Shown here: piece by piece, positions 35,817 through 44,409 of the stretch
Layout: each line of letters begins with the position of its first letter
Numbering within the stretch: the first letter of the stretch is position 1
Assembly: GCF_003815655.1 (NCBI RefSeq)
Contig: NZ_CP033917.1
Coordinates: 2,914,001-2,978,000, forward strand
From: Chryseobacterium sp. G0201
GTDB taxonomy: Bacteria > Bacteroidota > Bacteroidia > Flavobacteriales > Weeksellaceae
Direction of reading: 5' to 3'
Length of the DNA stretch: 64,000 bases
Translations under genes and position numbers: made by a program
The notes under the pieces: model-generated
Told to the model about the DNA's origin: nothing
Seen by the model: the letters and a program-made list of their open reading frames with translations, nothing else
Databases searched by the model: none

Positions 35817-36779
35817 CTAAATCGTCGAATCTTTCACCGTTTTATCAGGAGTTTTTTCAGCAGTTACTATGTTTTTCGAGTCTTCTTTAGATACTATTTG
35901 CGGGCTCCATTTTGCATGTTTTGAAGGTTTAAGTTGATGCCCCATTTTTTTAGCGTAGACCTTAGTAAATTCTGCACCAAAGAAAATAATCTGACAGGTG
36001 TAATTAATCCACAACAACAGCAAAATAACAGTCCCGGCAGTACCAAACGCAGAACTGGGATTGAACGTTTCAAAATAAAAAGTGAGGATATACTTTCCAA
36101 GTGTAAACAGTGCAGCAGTTACTGCAGCTCCAACCCACACTGATTTCCATTGTAACTCAACATCCGGCAGAATTTTGAACATGGCTGCGAAAAGAAACAG
36201 TGTAACCAGAAAGCCTACAACAATATTAATAATATTCACCAATACCAGGGTTTCCAACCCGAAACGGTGGATAACCCAATCGTTAGCAAGACCGATGAAA
36301 GAACTCAGCAGCAAGGTAATGAGCATAAGAAATGCAATGACAATAATCATCCCCAGAGAATTCGCACGGTCGAGAAGATATTTTTCCCAAGCCTTTTTAG
36401 GAGTTGCCACGATATCCCACAGCTTATTGAGGGATTTTTGAAATTGGAAGAAAAGTGAAGTTGCCCCAAAAACAAGCGTAACGATTCCAATGATTTTCAT
36501 AACGATGTTCTTTTTATCCACCATGCCGGCTACGACCATTTCTTCAAGACTCTTACCAACATCTTTCCCCATCATGCTCCCGATAAGTTTAGTGATTTCT
36601 CCCCGTACCGCTTCTTCACCAAAGAATATACCCGTGAGCCATATAACTATAATTAAGAGCCCAGGAATCGAAAAAATGGCGGTATAGGCTAAGCTGGCAG
36701 CCTCGGTTCCCAGATCCCGTGCATTCCAGTCCTTGTATGTCCCTTTAAGTATTTCCCAAAAATTATTAATTGCTTTCAT
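35817..36779 (-). CDS. YihY/BrkB-family inner-membrane protein
   Basis: 320 residues with about six membrane segments. N-terminal motif S-L-A-Y-T-A-I-F-S-I-P-G-L-L, mid segment S-F-I-G-L-A-N-D-W and C-terminal G-T-A-G-T-V-I-L-L-L-L-W-I-N-Y are typical of the YihY/RNase BN-like family. Despite the old name it is not an RNase; a transport or envelope role is suspected. The tail of 45 residues is charged. Followed by the broken transporter gene 24 bases away. Confidence 0.92.
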   Translation of the reverse strand: MKAINNFWEILKGTYKDWNARDLGTEAASLAYTAIFSIPGLLIIVIWLTGIFFGEEAVRGEITKLIGSMMGKDVGKSLEEMVVAGMVDKKNIVMKIIGIVTLVFGATSLFFQFQKSLNKLWDIVATPKKAWEKYLLDRANSLGMIIVIAFLMLITLLLSSFIGLANDWVIHRFGLETLVLVNIINIVVGFLVTLFLFAAMFKILPDVELQWKSVWVGAAVTAALFTLGKYILTFYFETFNPSSAFGTAGTVILLLLWINYTCQIIFFGAEFTKVYAKKMGHQLKPSKHAKWSPQIVSKEDSKNIVTAEKTPDKTVKDSTI

Positions 36780-36930
36780 GATGTATAGTATTACCGGTAA
36801 AAATCAGGTATATAATTTTTACTTACCAATGTGAAACAAACAGAATCAAAAGGCTATTACTTGGATATCACTTCCGATTCTTAAATTAGTCTGTGAAAAT
36901 TATGATAGAGTTTCTTAGATATGAAACAGA

Positions 36931-37398
36931 TTATTCATCTTTCTTTTTATAATGTTCAATGTTATTGAACTGATGGTAAGATATGCGCAGCTGTCTCAAC
37001 TGTTCCGCAATTATCTTTGAACTTTCGCTGCAAAGATCACCGCTTTTCAATGCATTATCGTATGCTTCAATGGCATGTTTTTCACCAAAAACTACATTCT
37101 CCAAGGTTTCTTTATCACTATTACTTGTCGGTATGGAATTTTTAATATCGATCCAGGTCCGGTGTAGACTACCAGCCAATGATGATGCTTCCTCATCAGG
37201 ATTTCCACCTCTTTCAGTAATGAGATTAATAATTTCATTCTTCATTATTTTTGACTGAGAGATCATTTTATCATATTCACCCTTTAGATCAGAATAGCTT
37301 TCCCAAACTTTTCCTTCTACGCTTTCAAAACCTTTAATTCTGTCATTGGTAATATGAAGTAATTCATTAAGTGCTGAAATTGTTTTATTATTTTCCAT
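36931..37398 (-). CDS. DUF2383 / PA2169-type four-helix bundle protein
   Basis: 155 residues from ATG 37398 (M-E-N-N-K-T-I-S-A-L-N-E-L-L); the ORF opens 27 bases earlier, but the family starts here. Helices with L-L-H-I-T-N-D-R-I-K-G-F-E, G-G-N-P-D-E-E-A-S-S-L-A-G-S-L-H-R-T-W-I-D and G-E-K-H-A-I-E-A-Y-D-N-A-L. This ferritin-like bundle family may bind metal through Glu/His residues; function unproven. Often found with YciE/F-type and stress genes, as here. Confidence 0.9.
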   Translation of the reverse strand: MENNKTISALNELLHITNDRIKGFESVEGKVWESYSDLKGEYDKMISQSKIMKNEIINLITERGGNPDEEASSLAGSLHRTWIDIKNSIPTSNSDKETLENVVFGEKHAIEAYDNALKSGDLCSESSKIIAEQLRQLRISYHQFNNIEHYKKKDE

Positions 37399-37692
37399 AC
37401 TGAATATTTTTGAATGATTGAACAATAAATATGCCTATACTATTTATTTTGTGGTATGTTAAGGCTTTATTTTTATAAAATTCGCAAACGGATAATGTGT
37501 GAATCTATTAGATCTGGGATTTAATTATTTGAACAGCAGTTTATTAATTATTGTTATACATAAAAAGTGTTATTTTTAAAAACGCAGTAGTAAAATCTTA
37601 ATATCATTTGCTGTATACTGAAGTATTTTTAAGTCTTATTCCTATATTTTACATGGCATACTCATTACGCTTGCTTGCAGGGGTAATGAGTA

Positions 37693-38100
37693 TTACTTAA
37701 TTTTATCATAGATGAATTTGGTAACCATTGCACCGAAAATATAGTATCCGACGGTCATGAATTTCTTTTTATTATTCTCTGCTACAGGATGATCATTCAA
37801 ACCCATTTTTTGAGGAAGAACAATGGCTCCTATTCCGGCTGCAATTCCGCTTGCGAAATTATGATTTGTTGCTGTGGTTCCATAGTAAATAGCGTTGCTC
37901 ACAATGTCACCGGCTAAAGTTGCTGCATACAATTTGTCAGGATCAGAAATTTCAAGTGCTGTAGAATCGGTTACTTTTTTTAACGCTTCTTCGCCCACCT
38001 CATTGATATGGGGTACGTTGTCAAAATTTTTTCTGATGATTTCGTGGAGTAGGTTAAGTGCGATGGCTCCGCCTAAACCTGCTAACATTTTCTTAAGCAT
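37693..38100 (-). CDS. Hypothetical stress-island membrane protein
   Basis: 135 residues. An N-terminal amphipathic or membrane segment (L-A-G-L-G-G-A-I-A-L-N-L-L), a soluble stretch, then Gly-rich hydrophobic stretches (A-S-G-I-A-A-G-I-G-A-I-V-L-P and Y-I-F-G-A-M-V-T-K). No named domain recognised. It starts 17 bases after the NDH-2 stop and is therefore probably co-transcribed with it. Confidence 0.72.
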   Translation of the reverse strand: MLKKMLAGLGGAIALNLLHEIIRKNFDNVPHINEVGEEALKKVTDSTALEISDPDKLYAATLAGDIVSNAIYYGTTATNHNFASGIAAGIGAIVLPQKMGLNDHPVAENNKKKFMTVGYYIFGAMVTKFIYDKIK

Positions 38101-38117
38101 AATATTTATTTTAAAAG

Positions 38118-39392
38118 TTAATTTTTATTATTTTGACCATTTTTGCCAGGTTGCAAAATCATTCTTATAGAAGGATTATTGGTGATAAATAATCTGAACC
38201 ATTCCAAGGCAAGTCTTACTCTGTTTCTAAAGCCTGTCAATGGAATGATATGTATAAAAAGCCAGGTAAGCCATGCAAAAAAACCTGTATAAGAGAACTT
38301 AGGCAGATCAACCACGGCTTTGTATTTTGAAATAATGGCCATGCTGCCTTTATCTTTATACATAAAAGATTGTAAAGGTTGCTGATTATGGAATTTTATA
38401 AAATTTTTAGCGGCTAATTTTGCTTGTTGAATAGCAACCTGAGCAAGCTGAGGATGTCCTTTAGGATAATTTTTATCCGTTAACTGCAAACAGATATCTC
38501 CTAATGCCCAGACATTATTAAACCCTAAAACTCTGTTGTATTCATCAACCAATAATCTTCTTCCTTTACCTATACTCGTTTCGGGAATACCCAATACTTC
38601 ACGACCGATTACCCCCGAAGTCCAGATGAGTGTTTCTGTTTTTATTTTTCTTCCGTCTGATAGTATAACATTTCCCTCAACGTAATCTTTTACCGAAACG
38701 TTCAGAAGAATATTAACGCCGAGTCTTTTTAAATTATCATAAGCGGTTTTTTTTGCAGCATCGCTCATAGGAGCCAACAAAGAAGGGAGCGCATCGATCA
38801 GATAAAGATGGGAGAGATTAAGTGCAATTTCAGGATATTCCTTTTCTGCGACAAAGGCACCCATCTCAGCGATCATCCCTGCCAGTTCAACTCCGGTAGG
38901 TCCACCCCCTGCAATCACAATATTCTGTAACCTTTCTGCTTTATTCTCATCTTGATTTCTTGAAGCTTTTTCAAGGTTTAGCAGTAAGTGATTCTTAATA
39001 TATAAGGCTTCATTAATGGTTTTCATAGGCAACGCACACTTTTGTACATGATCTAGCCCAAAAAAATTAGTTTCGGTTCCCAGCGCAAAAATCGCATGAT
39101 CATATGTTATTGAGCCGGTATCTGTCTCAATGATCTGAAGTTCTGTATTAATGGATGTAAAACTTCCCATATGATACTGAACATTTATATAATCTGAGAA
39201 TAACTTTCTGAATGGATAGCTGATGTGTGAAGGTTCAATAAATGCAGTAGCTACCTGATAAATTAACGGAGGAAAGAAATGGTAATTATTTTGGTCAACC
39301 AATGTAATAATGAAATCATTAGATTTAGCAATAGTTTTGATGAAATTAATACCTGCAAAACCTCCTCCTATGATGACGATATGTTTTTTCAT
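38118..39392 (-). CDS. ndh: Type II NADH dehydrogenase (NDH-2)
   Basis: 424 residues. Moves electrons from NADH to quinone at the inner face of the membrane without pumping protons. FAD motif I-I-G-G-G-F-A-G-I-N-F-I-K at the N-terminus, NADH-binding motif I-A-G-G-G-P-T-G-V-E-L-A-G at about 160, a W-A-L-G-D motif, and V-A-I-Q-Q-A of the quinone/FAD region. C-terminal hydrophobic segment with F-F-A-W-L-T-W-L-F-I-H probably attaches to the membrane. Leader contains ACACCAA (39417-39411 on minus) 18 bases before the ATG and TACATTTT as -7 box. Confidence 0.93.
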   Translation of the reverse strand: MKKHIVIIGGGFAGINFIKTIAKSNDFIITLVDQNNYHFFPPLIYQVATAFIEPSHISYPFRKLFSDYINVQYHMGSFTSINTELQIIETDTGSITYDHAIFALGTETNFFGLDHVQKCALPMKTINEALYIKNHLLLNLEKASRNQDENKAERLQNIVIAGGGPTGVELAGMIAEMGAFVAEKEYPEIALNLSHLYLIDALPSLLAPMSDAAKKTAYDNLKRLGVNILLNVSVKDYVEGNVILSDGRKIKTETLIWTSGVIGREVLGIPETSIGKGRRLLVDEYNRVLGFNNVWALGDICLQLTDKNYPKGHPQLAQVAIQQAKLAAKNFIKFHNQQPLQSFMYKDKGSMAIISKYKAVVDLPKFSYTGFFAWLTWLFIHIIPLTGFRNRVRLALEWFRLFITNNPSIRMILQPGKNGQNNKN

Positions 39393-39666
39393 AAAAGAAT
39401 ATTTTTATGATTGGTGTAATAAAATGTAATCAATAATAAGACCAATTTCCCCGATAAATGGTTTTGTGGTACTTTTTATAAATACATAAATATCAATAAT
39501 CATAATTAAAAATTTATAAACCGATTGATTCTAAATATTTACATTTGCTAAAATCACTATTATATTCTTGGATGTAAAAATTTGGATGAATGTATAATAT
39601 ATTCTAAGAACTGCACATCTGGCAAAATACATGTTCTATTTGTTACTGAATCGAAAAAAAGTAAAC

Positions 39667-39790
39667 ATAAGAAAAGAAGAACAATTTCAACAGACTTTAT
39701 TACGAAAAACAGTCGTAATAACAGGCTCTAGCAGTGGAGTAGGAAGAGCTGCTGCAGAAGATTTTGCTTTGGAAGGATGTAATATAGGTA
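39667..39790 (+). pseudogene. SDR N-terminal scrap
   Basis: Residues R-K-T-V-V-I-T-G-S-S-S-G-V-G-R-A-A-A-E-D-F-A are the cofactor-binding start of a short-chain dehydrogenase, after which the sequence changes at about 39783. About 45 codons of a roughly 250-codon gene remain. A recombination scar at the edge of the stress island. Confidence 0.8.
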
Positions 39791-39805
39791 TTAGACTATT
39801 ATGTA

Positions 39806-40066
39806 ATGGCATACAACAATGGGTATTCTATTGATGATATTATTGATTATAATATTTGGGAAGTATGTGAGCTGCTGATGGAAAAAGATAACGATAAGGT
39901 AAAATGGCCGCAATATTAATTGAGCCTGTACCCTGATGGCAGATCTATAGACTATGACAGACCTAGTAGAGGAAAACACGATTGGACTTTTGTTGAATAC
40001 TGGCGTGGAGAAAACAAATATAACGAAGAAGCTCTAAATACATATTTTGGAAAATATATGACATAA
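39806..40066 (+). pseudogene. Hypothetical protein with one in-frame stop
   Basis: Open frame M-A-Y-N-N-G-Y-S-I-D-D-I-I-D-Y-N-I-W-E to TAA at 39917-39919, then the same frame continues L-Y-P-D-G-R-S-I-D-Y-D-R-P-S-R-G-K-H-D-W-T and ends at 40064-40066. Both halves look like real protein. One base change may explain the stop, or these are two overlapping small genes (a TTG follows the stop directly). No family recognised. Confidence 0.5.
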
Positions 40067-40289
40067 AAAATCGAACGTAAAATGTCGGATGGACAATATA
40101 GCACCTTAATTGTTTCACATCTTCATTTAAGTCTACTACTTTTAGTGATAAACTTTTATTATATCCGCGAGCTCCTATATTATGTGCAACATCATACTTG
40201 TGTTCAATAGTTCCATCGTCATATAAAGTATAATCATTATCAAGACCTCCTCTTGAATCTTCAGGGTAAGCTATAGCCCTTTTTTCCAT
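39963..40289 (-). CDS. Hypothetical protein, probably 3'-truncated
   Basis: 108 residues. The first 60 (M-E-K-R-A-I-A-Y-P-E-D-S-R-G-G-L-D-N-D-Y-T-L-Y-D-D-G-T) look like a small conserved Bacteroidota protein with a repeated Asp/Gly/Tyr-rich pattern. The remaining part overlaps the plus-strand gene ending at 40066 in antisense and looks non-native. Likely a genuine start fused to foreign sequence. Confidence 0.45.
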   Translation of the reverse strand: MEKRAIAYPEDSRGGLDNDYTLYDDGTIEHKYDVAHNIGARGYNKSLSLKVVDLNEDVKQLRCYIVHPTFYVRFFMSYIFQNMYLELLRYICFLHASIQQKSNRVFLY

Positions 40290-40343
40290 GTGTAAAATTT
40301 TTATTCAATCAAATATACAAAAAATAGAAATCTTCTTTTTTCA

Positions 40344-40430
40344 TATATTTGTCGTGATCCTCATGTTAATCGTGAGTTTTCAGGTTATATTAGTTATATA
40401 TCCTCGGCTATGGTCGGGGATTTTTATTTA
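40344..40430 (+). ncRNA. Candidate small RNA, copy 2
   Basis: TATATTTG (40344-40351), then GATCCTCATGTTAATCGTGAG (CTCATG/CGTGAG hairpin, 4 bases in the loop), TTTTCAGGTTAT, and a terminator with stem ATCCTCG / CGGGGAT and a T run near 40420-40425. The 5' spacing to the -7 box matches copy 1 at 12297 exactly. No ORF. About 70 nt long. Confidence 0.62.
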
Positions 40431-40466
40431 AAATTTTCTCAAAATAAAATTATTTTTTAAATTTAC

Positions 40467-40917
40467 ATATCTCTTTTAGAGATATAATTTTTTTTCATCA
40501 TTTGTGTTTTTTAACCTCCCAGTACCTATGGGAGGTTTTTTTGTAAAAAATTGGTGTCTTTATTATGATAATAATTTTCACTTAAAAATATAATTACGAA
40601 TGGAATTAATCCTGATGTAATTATAATTTTAAATTGTTTAAAAAAGTTTTCCACATTAAGTAGGTTTTGTTTTCATACCTTTGAGTGTTCAATTAATTTA
40701 AATACTTAATATTTAAGTATTTAACCTCCCATTTTTTTGGAGGCATTTATATCTTTAGGTATCGGTTAGCTCAAATTTATCGACTATCTAATGTATGTAT
40801 ACCTCCTTCGGGAGGTTTTTTTTGTGGAAAATTCGTATATTTATAATTGTAAACAAGTTTTTCAATTACGATCGTGTGAAAGCCATTCTTTTAATTAAGA
40901 GTGGCTTTGTCTTTTTT
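40467..40917 (+). repeat. Array of five further terminator-like hairpins
   Basis: Hairpins each followed by T: ATATCTC/GAGATAT (about 40467-40496), CCTCCC/GGGAGG (about 40516-40541), CCTCC/GGAGG (about 40722-40746, preceded by a 10-bp palindrome TTAAGTATTT/AAATACTTAA), CCTCC/GGAGG (about 40801-40824) and AAAGCCA/TGGCTTT (about 40877-40917). A TACCTTTG box at 40675-40682 lies 40 bases before the third. They may end short transcripts; none has an ORF. Confidence 0.55.
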
Positions 40918-41008
40918 AAGGTGTAATTATTTTTGTGGAAAACTTTTTAATGCGTCAAGTTCTGTCGTATAACGGGTTTTGCTTTGCGGAAATATTGTAA
41001 TTTTAATT

Positions 41009-41230
41009 ATGCAAATTTCTGGAATTGTTTTGAAAATTTTCGAAGAGACAGAAAAAGATGATTTTATAGAAAGAATCATCAGGATAAAATCGTTTGAAAA
41101 AGATCAGGTTCTGGATGTTTACTGTTATAATAAGCTTGCATTTAGAACAGGATTTTTAAATATAGGTGAACAATTTACTTTCTCAATCATTTTAAGAGGG
41201 ATTGAAGTAGGTAAAAAGCAGGAAACATAG
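41009..41230 (+). CDS. Small OB-fold-like hypothetical protein
   Basis: 73 residues from ATG 41009 (M-Q-I-S-G-I-V-L-K-I-F-E-E-T). The opening strand, the V-Y-C-Y-N-K-L-A-F segment and the F-S-I-I-L-R-G-I-E end resemble a small OB-fold protein of the DUF3127 kind, which is related to single-strand binding proteins in Bacteroidota. The fit is weak. A short remnant (D-H-P-F-V-D-V-E-W-I-R-K-D-Y) follows to about 41335. Confidence 0.5.
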   Translation: MQISGIVLKIFEETEKDDFIERIIRIKSFEKDQVLDVYCYNKLAFRTGFLNIGEQFTFSIILRGIEVGKKQET

Positions 41231-41433
41231 ATAGTATTACAAAAGCTGATAAGTCCAGATTTAGTACTTACAAAAGATCATCCATTCGTTGATGTAGAAT
41301 GGATAAGAAAAGATTATAGAACACCTACTAAATAAAAATACGCAGCCTTTTAGATTAAGAAAAGTTTAAAAAGTTAATTATTTATTGTATATGACTCTTA
41401 TTTATGGGTTATTTGCAAACTAAAATTAATAAT

Positions 41434-41618
41434 ATGAATATTCGATTCGAAACAGTAAACAAAATTAATGTAAATAACGACATTGCTAAACAAGCTCTTG
41501 ATCTAGCAGAGGAAAGATTGTGACATTCGATAGTTTGCAGGAAGAGACGGATAAATTGCTTTTTAAATTAGTAGAGAATCAAAATATTTATAGATCCTAT
41601 ATTCTGATTACAACGTAA
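41434..41618 (+). pseudogene. Frameshifted hypothetical protein remnant
   Basis: M-N-I-R-F-E-T-V-N-K-I-N-V-N-N-D-I-A-K-Q then a stop at about 41521; the next frame continues V-T-F-D-S-L-Q-E-E-T-D-K-L-L-F-K-L-V to TAA at 41616-41618. Joined, they read as one helical protein of about 60 residues. Unrecognised. Confidence 0.4.
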
Positions 41619-41835
41619 CTTATTTGTAGGACAATTATTTGTATAGTTAGTCAAAAGTATGAGATCTGGCTCCCTTAGTTAAATGTTTTATAGATCTTAA
41701 AAAACGATAATAAATAAAATTAAGTTTTCAATTTTCGATTGGATGAACTTTATGCCAATATAGTTTTGAGCCTTGAACAAATTAATTTCATTGCTAATTA
41801 GTTTAATTTTGTTTATCATTTATAAAAATATAAAT

Positions 41836-42627
41836 ATGAACAAAAGAATTTTAATTACAGGAGCGGCAAGCGGTTTTGGAAAAATTGCTGCTTTTGATTT
41901 AGCAAAAAAAGGACATAAGGTAATTGCTACGGCACAAGTGTATCCGCAAATGAGCGACTTGATTAGAGAGGCCAAAGAGCAGGGTGTGGAGTTAACCGTA
42001 GACAAGCTGGATGTAACCAACCAAACTGATATTGATTATATAACACAAAAGTATGACATTGATATTTTAATAAGTAATGCTGGAATTATGGAAGGCGGCC
42101 CAATTGCGGAGCAACCTATAAGTTTCATCCGCTCTATGTTTGATGTTAATGTTTTTGGCGGACTTCAGTTAGCGCAAGGTTTCATCAAAAAATTCATTGC
42201 TGAGAAAAGACCTGGTAAAATTGTATTCACAACTTCTATGGGCGAATTATGGACTGTTCCCTATGTTGCCGCTTATTGCGCATCTAAGCATGCAATGGGT
42301 TCTATAGCAGAAGGTTTAAAAACCGAATTGGCTCAGTTTAATATCAAAATTGCAACTTGTAACCCTGGAGTTTTTGGTACTGGTTTCAATGACCGTGGCG
42401 TAGATACGATCAATCGCTGGTACAATCCTGAAGTTAATTTCACTCCGCCATCTGCATTTGATGGAACTGCGGAAGCTTTGGCAAATCAGTTAGATCCTCA
42501 ATCTATGGCAGATTGCATTGTTGATGTAGCTTTGGATGAAAACTCAAACTTTAGAAATGTACACCCAAAAGAAACTGAAGATTTTGTGAAACAATTGCAG
42601 GCGGAAGCTTGGACAGCAAAAAGCTAA
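41836..42627 (+). CDS. SDR-family oxidoreductase
   Basis: 263 residues from ATG 41836 (M-N-K-R-I-L-I-T-G-A-A-S-G-F-G-K); the ORF opens earlier with a hydrophobic tail unlike the family. Cofactor motif T-G-A-A-S-G-F-G, S-N-A-G, and catalytic Y-C-A-S-K. Substrate unknown. First of a compact set with an HbpS-like gene and an AraC regulator, although a good terminator (42640-42668) separates it from the next gene. Confidence 0.87.
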   Translation: MNKRILITGAASGFGKIAAFDLAKKGHKVIATAQVYPQMSDLIREAKEQGVELTVDKLDVTNQTDIDYITQKYDIDILISNAGIMEGGPIAEQPISFIRSMFDVNVFGGLQLAQGFIKKFIAEKRPGKIVFTTSMGELWTVPYVAAYCASKHAMGSIAEGLKTELAQFNIKIATCNPGVFGTGFNDRGVDTINRWYNPEVNFTPPSAFDGTAEALANQLDPQSMADCIVDVALDENSNFRNVHPKETEDFVKQLQAEAWTAKS

Positions 42628-42639
42628 ATAAAAATTTCT

Positions 42640-42668
42640 GAAAGCGCAGTTATAAAAACTGTGCTTTC
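42640..42668 (+). terminator. Hairpin terminator
   Basis: GAAAGCGCAGTT (42640-42651) pairs with AACTGTGCTTTC (42657-42668) with one mismatch; followed by a T-rich tail. Confidence 0.8.
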
Positions 42669-42692
42669 TTTTATTAATCAAAACTTAAAAAA

Positions 42693-43094
42693 ATGAACAT
42701 AAATTATAACGACGCAACCAAAGCATTAAACGCTTCCATACAAAAAGCAAAAGAACTAAACATACCTGTAAGCCTTGCTGTTGTAGATACAGGTGGACAT
42801 CTGGTCGGATTTGCAAGATTAGACAGCGTTTTTGGCGTGATAGAATTTGCCATAAAGAAAGCGAGAACTGCTGTAATGTTTGGTGTAGATAGTGATATAA
42901 TGGGAACAATTGTTTCAGGAGCAGAAACCCATGGTTATGGAATGTTGAATTCAAACGAGGGATTATTAACTATAGCAGGCGGTGTTGTAATCAAGAATAA
43001 AGAAGGTGACATCATTGGTGCCATTGCATCTTCCGGAGGTTCACCACAACAGGATAAAGAAATTGCAAGTGCCGGGATGGCTGTACTCAATTAA
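42693..43094 (+). CDS. GlcG/HbpS-family haem-binding-like protein (DUF336)
   Basis: 133 residues. Signature V-S-L-A-V-V-D-T-G-G-H-L-V-G-F-A-R-L-D, then K-K-A-R-T-A-V-M-F-G and G-G-V-V-I-K-N-K-E-G-D-I-I-G-A-I-A-S-S-G-G. Founding members bind haem or take part in glycolate use; small soluble versions without a signal peptide are of unknown role. Together with the SDR upstream and the AraC downstream it looks like a small regulated metabolic operon. Confidence 0.9.
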   Translation: MNINYNDATKALNASIQKAKELNIPVSLAVVDTGGHLVGFARLDSVFGVIEFAIKKARTAVMFGVDSDIMGTIVSGAETHGYGMLNSNEGLLTIAGGVVIKNKEGDIIGAIASSGGSPQQDKEIASAGMAVLN

Positions 43095-43113
43095 ATTTAA
43101 GATATTTGCAGTA

Positions 43114-43917
43114 ATGGAAGCAAAGCATGAAATAATTTTTGATAAGTTGGTTTATTCTTGTGTTTATGAAAAGCATAGAGGAAATGAAGAATTTATTCCT
43201 GAACATTTTTTAGGATTTCAACTGTCGGGCGAAACACACGCTTTTCACGCAGATGGAAATACTGTTATTCCGGAAAATACCATAGTATTGGTTAATAAAA
43301 ATCAACTCATTCGAACAATTAAATATCCTGCAAAATCAGGGAAGTATCAATTTTTATCTATAATGTTGGATAAAGAAACGTTGCGACAATATGCTCTGGA
43401 AAACAAAATCTTGATAGAAAAAAAATATGTTGGTAAGGAGAAACTGTTTTTTGAAGCCGATGATTTTCTGCTAAATTACTTTGTGTCACTGGCACCCTAC
43501 ATCAATAAGAAGAAAGAAGCAACGCCACGATTGGCAGATTTGAAAATCAGGGAAGCAATAGAGTTATTACTGCAAAGCACCCCAGATTTTAAACAAATTT
43601 TATTCGATTTTTCTGAACCTTACAAAATGGATTTGGAAGAATTTATGAATCAAAATTATATGTTTAATGTCTCTGTGGAATCTTTTGCAAAACTTACCGG
43701 AAGGAGCCTTTCTGGTTTTAAGCGTGATTTTACCAAAACATTTGAAACGACGCCAAAGAGGTGGCTACTTGCAAAACGTCTGGATGAAGCCTATTATCTT
43801 ATCAAACATAAACAAAAAAAACCAGCCAATTTTTATTTGGATTTGGGTTTTGAAAACCTATCGCATTTTTACGTTTCTTTTAAAGAAAAATTTGGTATAA
43901 CCACTTCACAAATCTAA
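43114..43917 (+). CDS. AraC-family transcription activator
   Basis: 267 residues from ATG 43114; an earlier in-frame start overlaps the HbpS-like gene. N-terminal cupin-like sensor and C-terminal double HTH: V-E-S-F-A-K-L-T-G-R-S-L-S-G-F-K-R-D-F then Y-L-D-L-G-F-E-N-L-S-H-F-Y-V-S-F-K-E-K-F-G. Likely controls the SDR/HbpS-like genes; this follows from position only. Confidence 0.88.
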   Translation: MEAKHEIIFDKLVYSCVYEKHRGNEEFIPEHFLGFQLSGETHAFHADGNTVIPENTIVLVNKNQLIRTIKYPAKSGKYQFLSIMLDKETLRQYALENKILIEKKYVGKEKLFFEADDFLLNYFVSLAPYINKKKEATPRLADLKIREAIELLLQSTPDFKQILFDFSEPYKMDLEEFMNQNYMFNVSVESFAKLTGRSLSGFKRDFTKTFETTPKRWLLAKRLDEAYYLIKHKQKKPANFYLDLGFENLSHFYVSFKEKFGITTSQI

Positions 43918-43920
43918 TAG

Positions 43921-44409
43921 ATGGACTTCATACAATATTTACAAATCTGGACAAAAGCCGATATTAATCAGGGGAGATGGATGATTGGAATAGCTGTTCT
44001 TATTATTTTGCCTATTTGTATTATGCTTATTAAAACTGGTAATTCATTTCAAAAAGGAATGCTGATTCCGCTCGGTTTACTATTTTTGATAGACGTGGGT
44101 TATGGTGGGTATTTATTGTATTCCAAACCAAAAAGCATGGAAAAAACGAAGAAAAGTTTTCAACTAAATTCAGAAATAACATTTGATAATGAGGTGTTAA
44201 AAGTCAAAGTAGACCATAAAAGCTATACAATGACGAAATACATTTGGGCCGGTTTACTAATACTTTCAATAGGTTGCTTTTTCATTTTAAAGAAAGAATA
44301 CTTACAAGGATTAGCGCTTGGCTTCGCAGTAATATTTTTAGGAATGCTATTGATTGATGCATTTTTACATCAAAATCTTAAATTGTATCTTTCAAACTTT
44401 GTTAAATGA
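43921..44409 (+). CDS. Hypothetical membrane protein
   Basis: 162 residues, four predicted membrane helices (about 22-42, 50-70, 110-128, 133-152) with a charged loop. Starts four bases after the AraC gene, so translated from the same message. No known domain. Function unknown. Confidence 0.7.
   Translation: MDFIQYLQIWTKADINQGRWMIGIAVLIILPICIMLIKTGNSFQKGMLIPLGLLFLIDVGYGGYLLYSKPKSMEKTKKSFQLNSEITFDNEVLKVKVDHKSYTMTKYIWAGLLILSIGCFFILKKEYLQGLALGFAVIFLGMLLIDAFLHQNLKLYLSNFVK

Larger units (their letters stand above)
40290..41008. other. Long non-coding region with many hairpins
   Basis: About 720 bases with no supported gene. It contains the second small-RNA copy and five more hairpin-plus-T-tract elements listed below. 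Confidence 0.7.

Noticed and set aside
40960..40985. TCGTATAACGGGTTTTGC as a recombination site
   Set aside because: No paired arm was found nearby.
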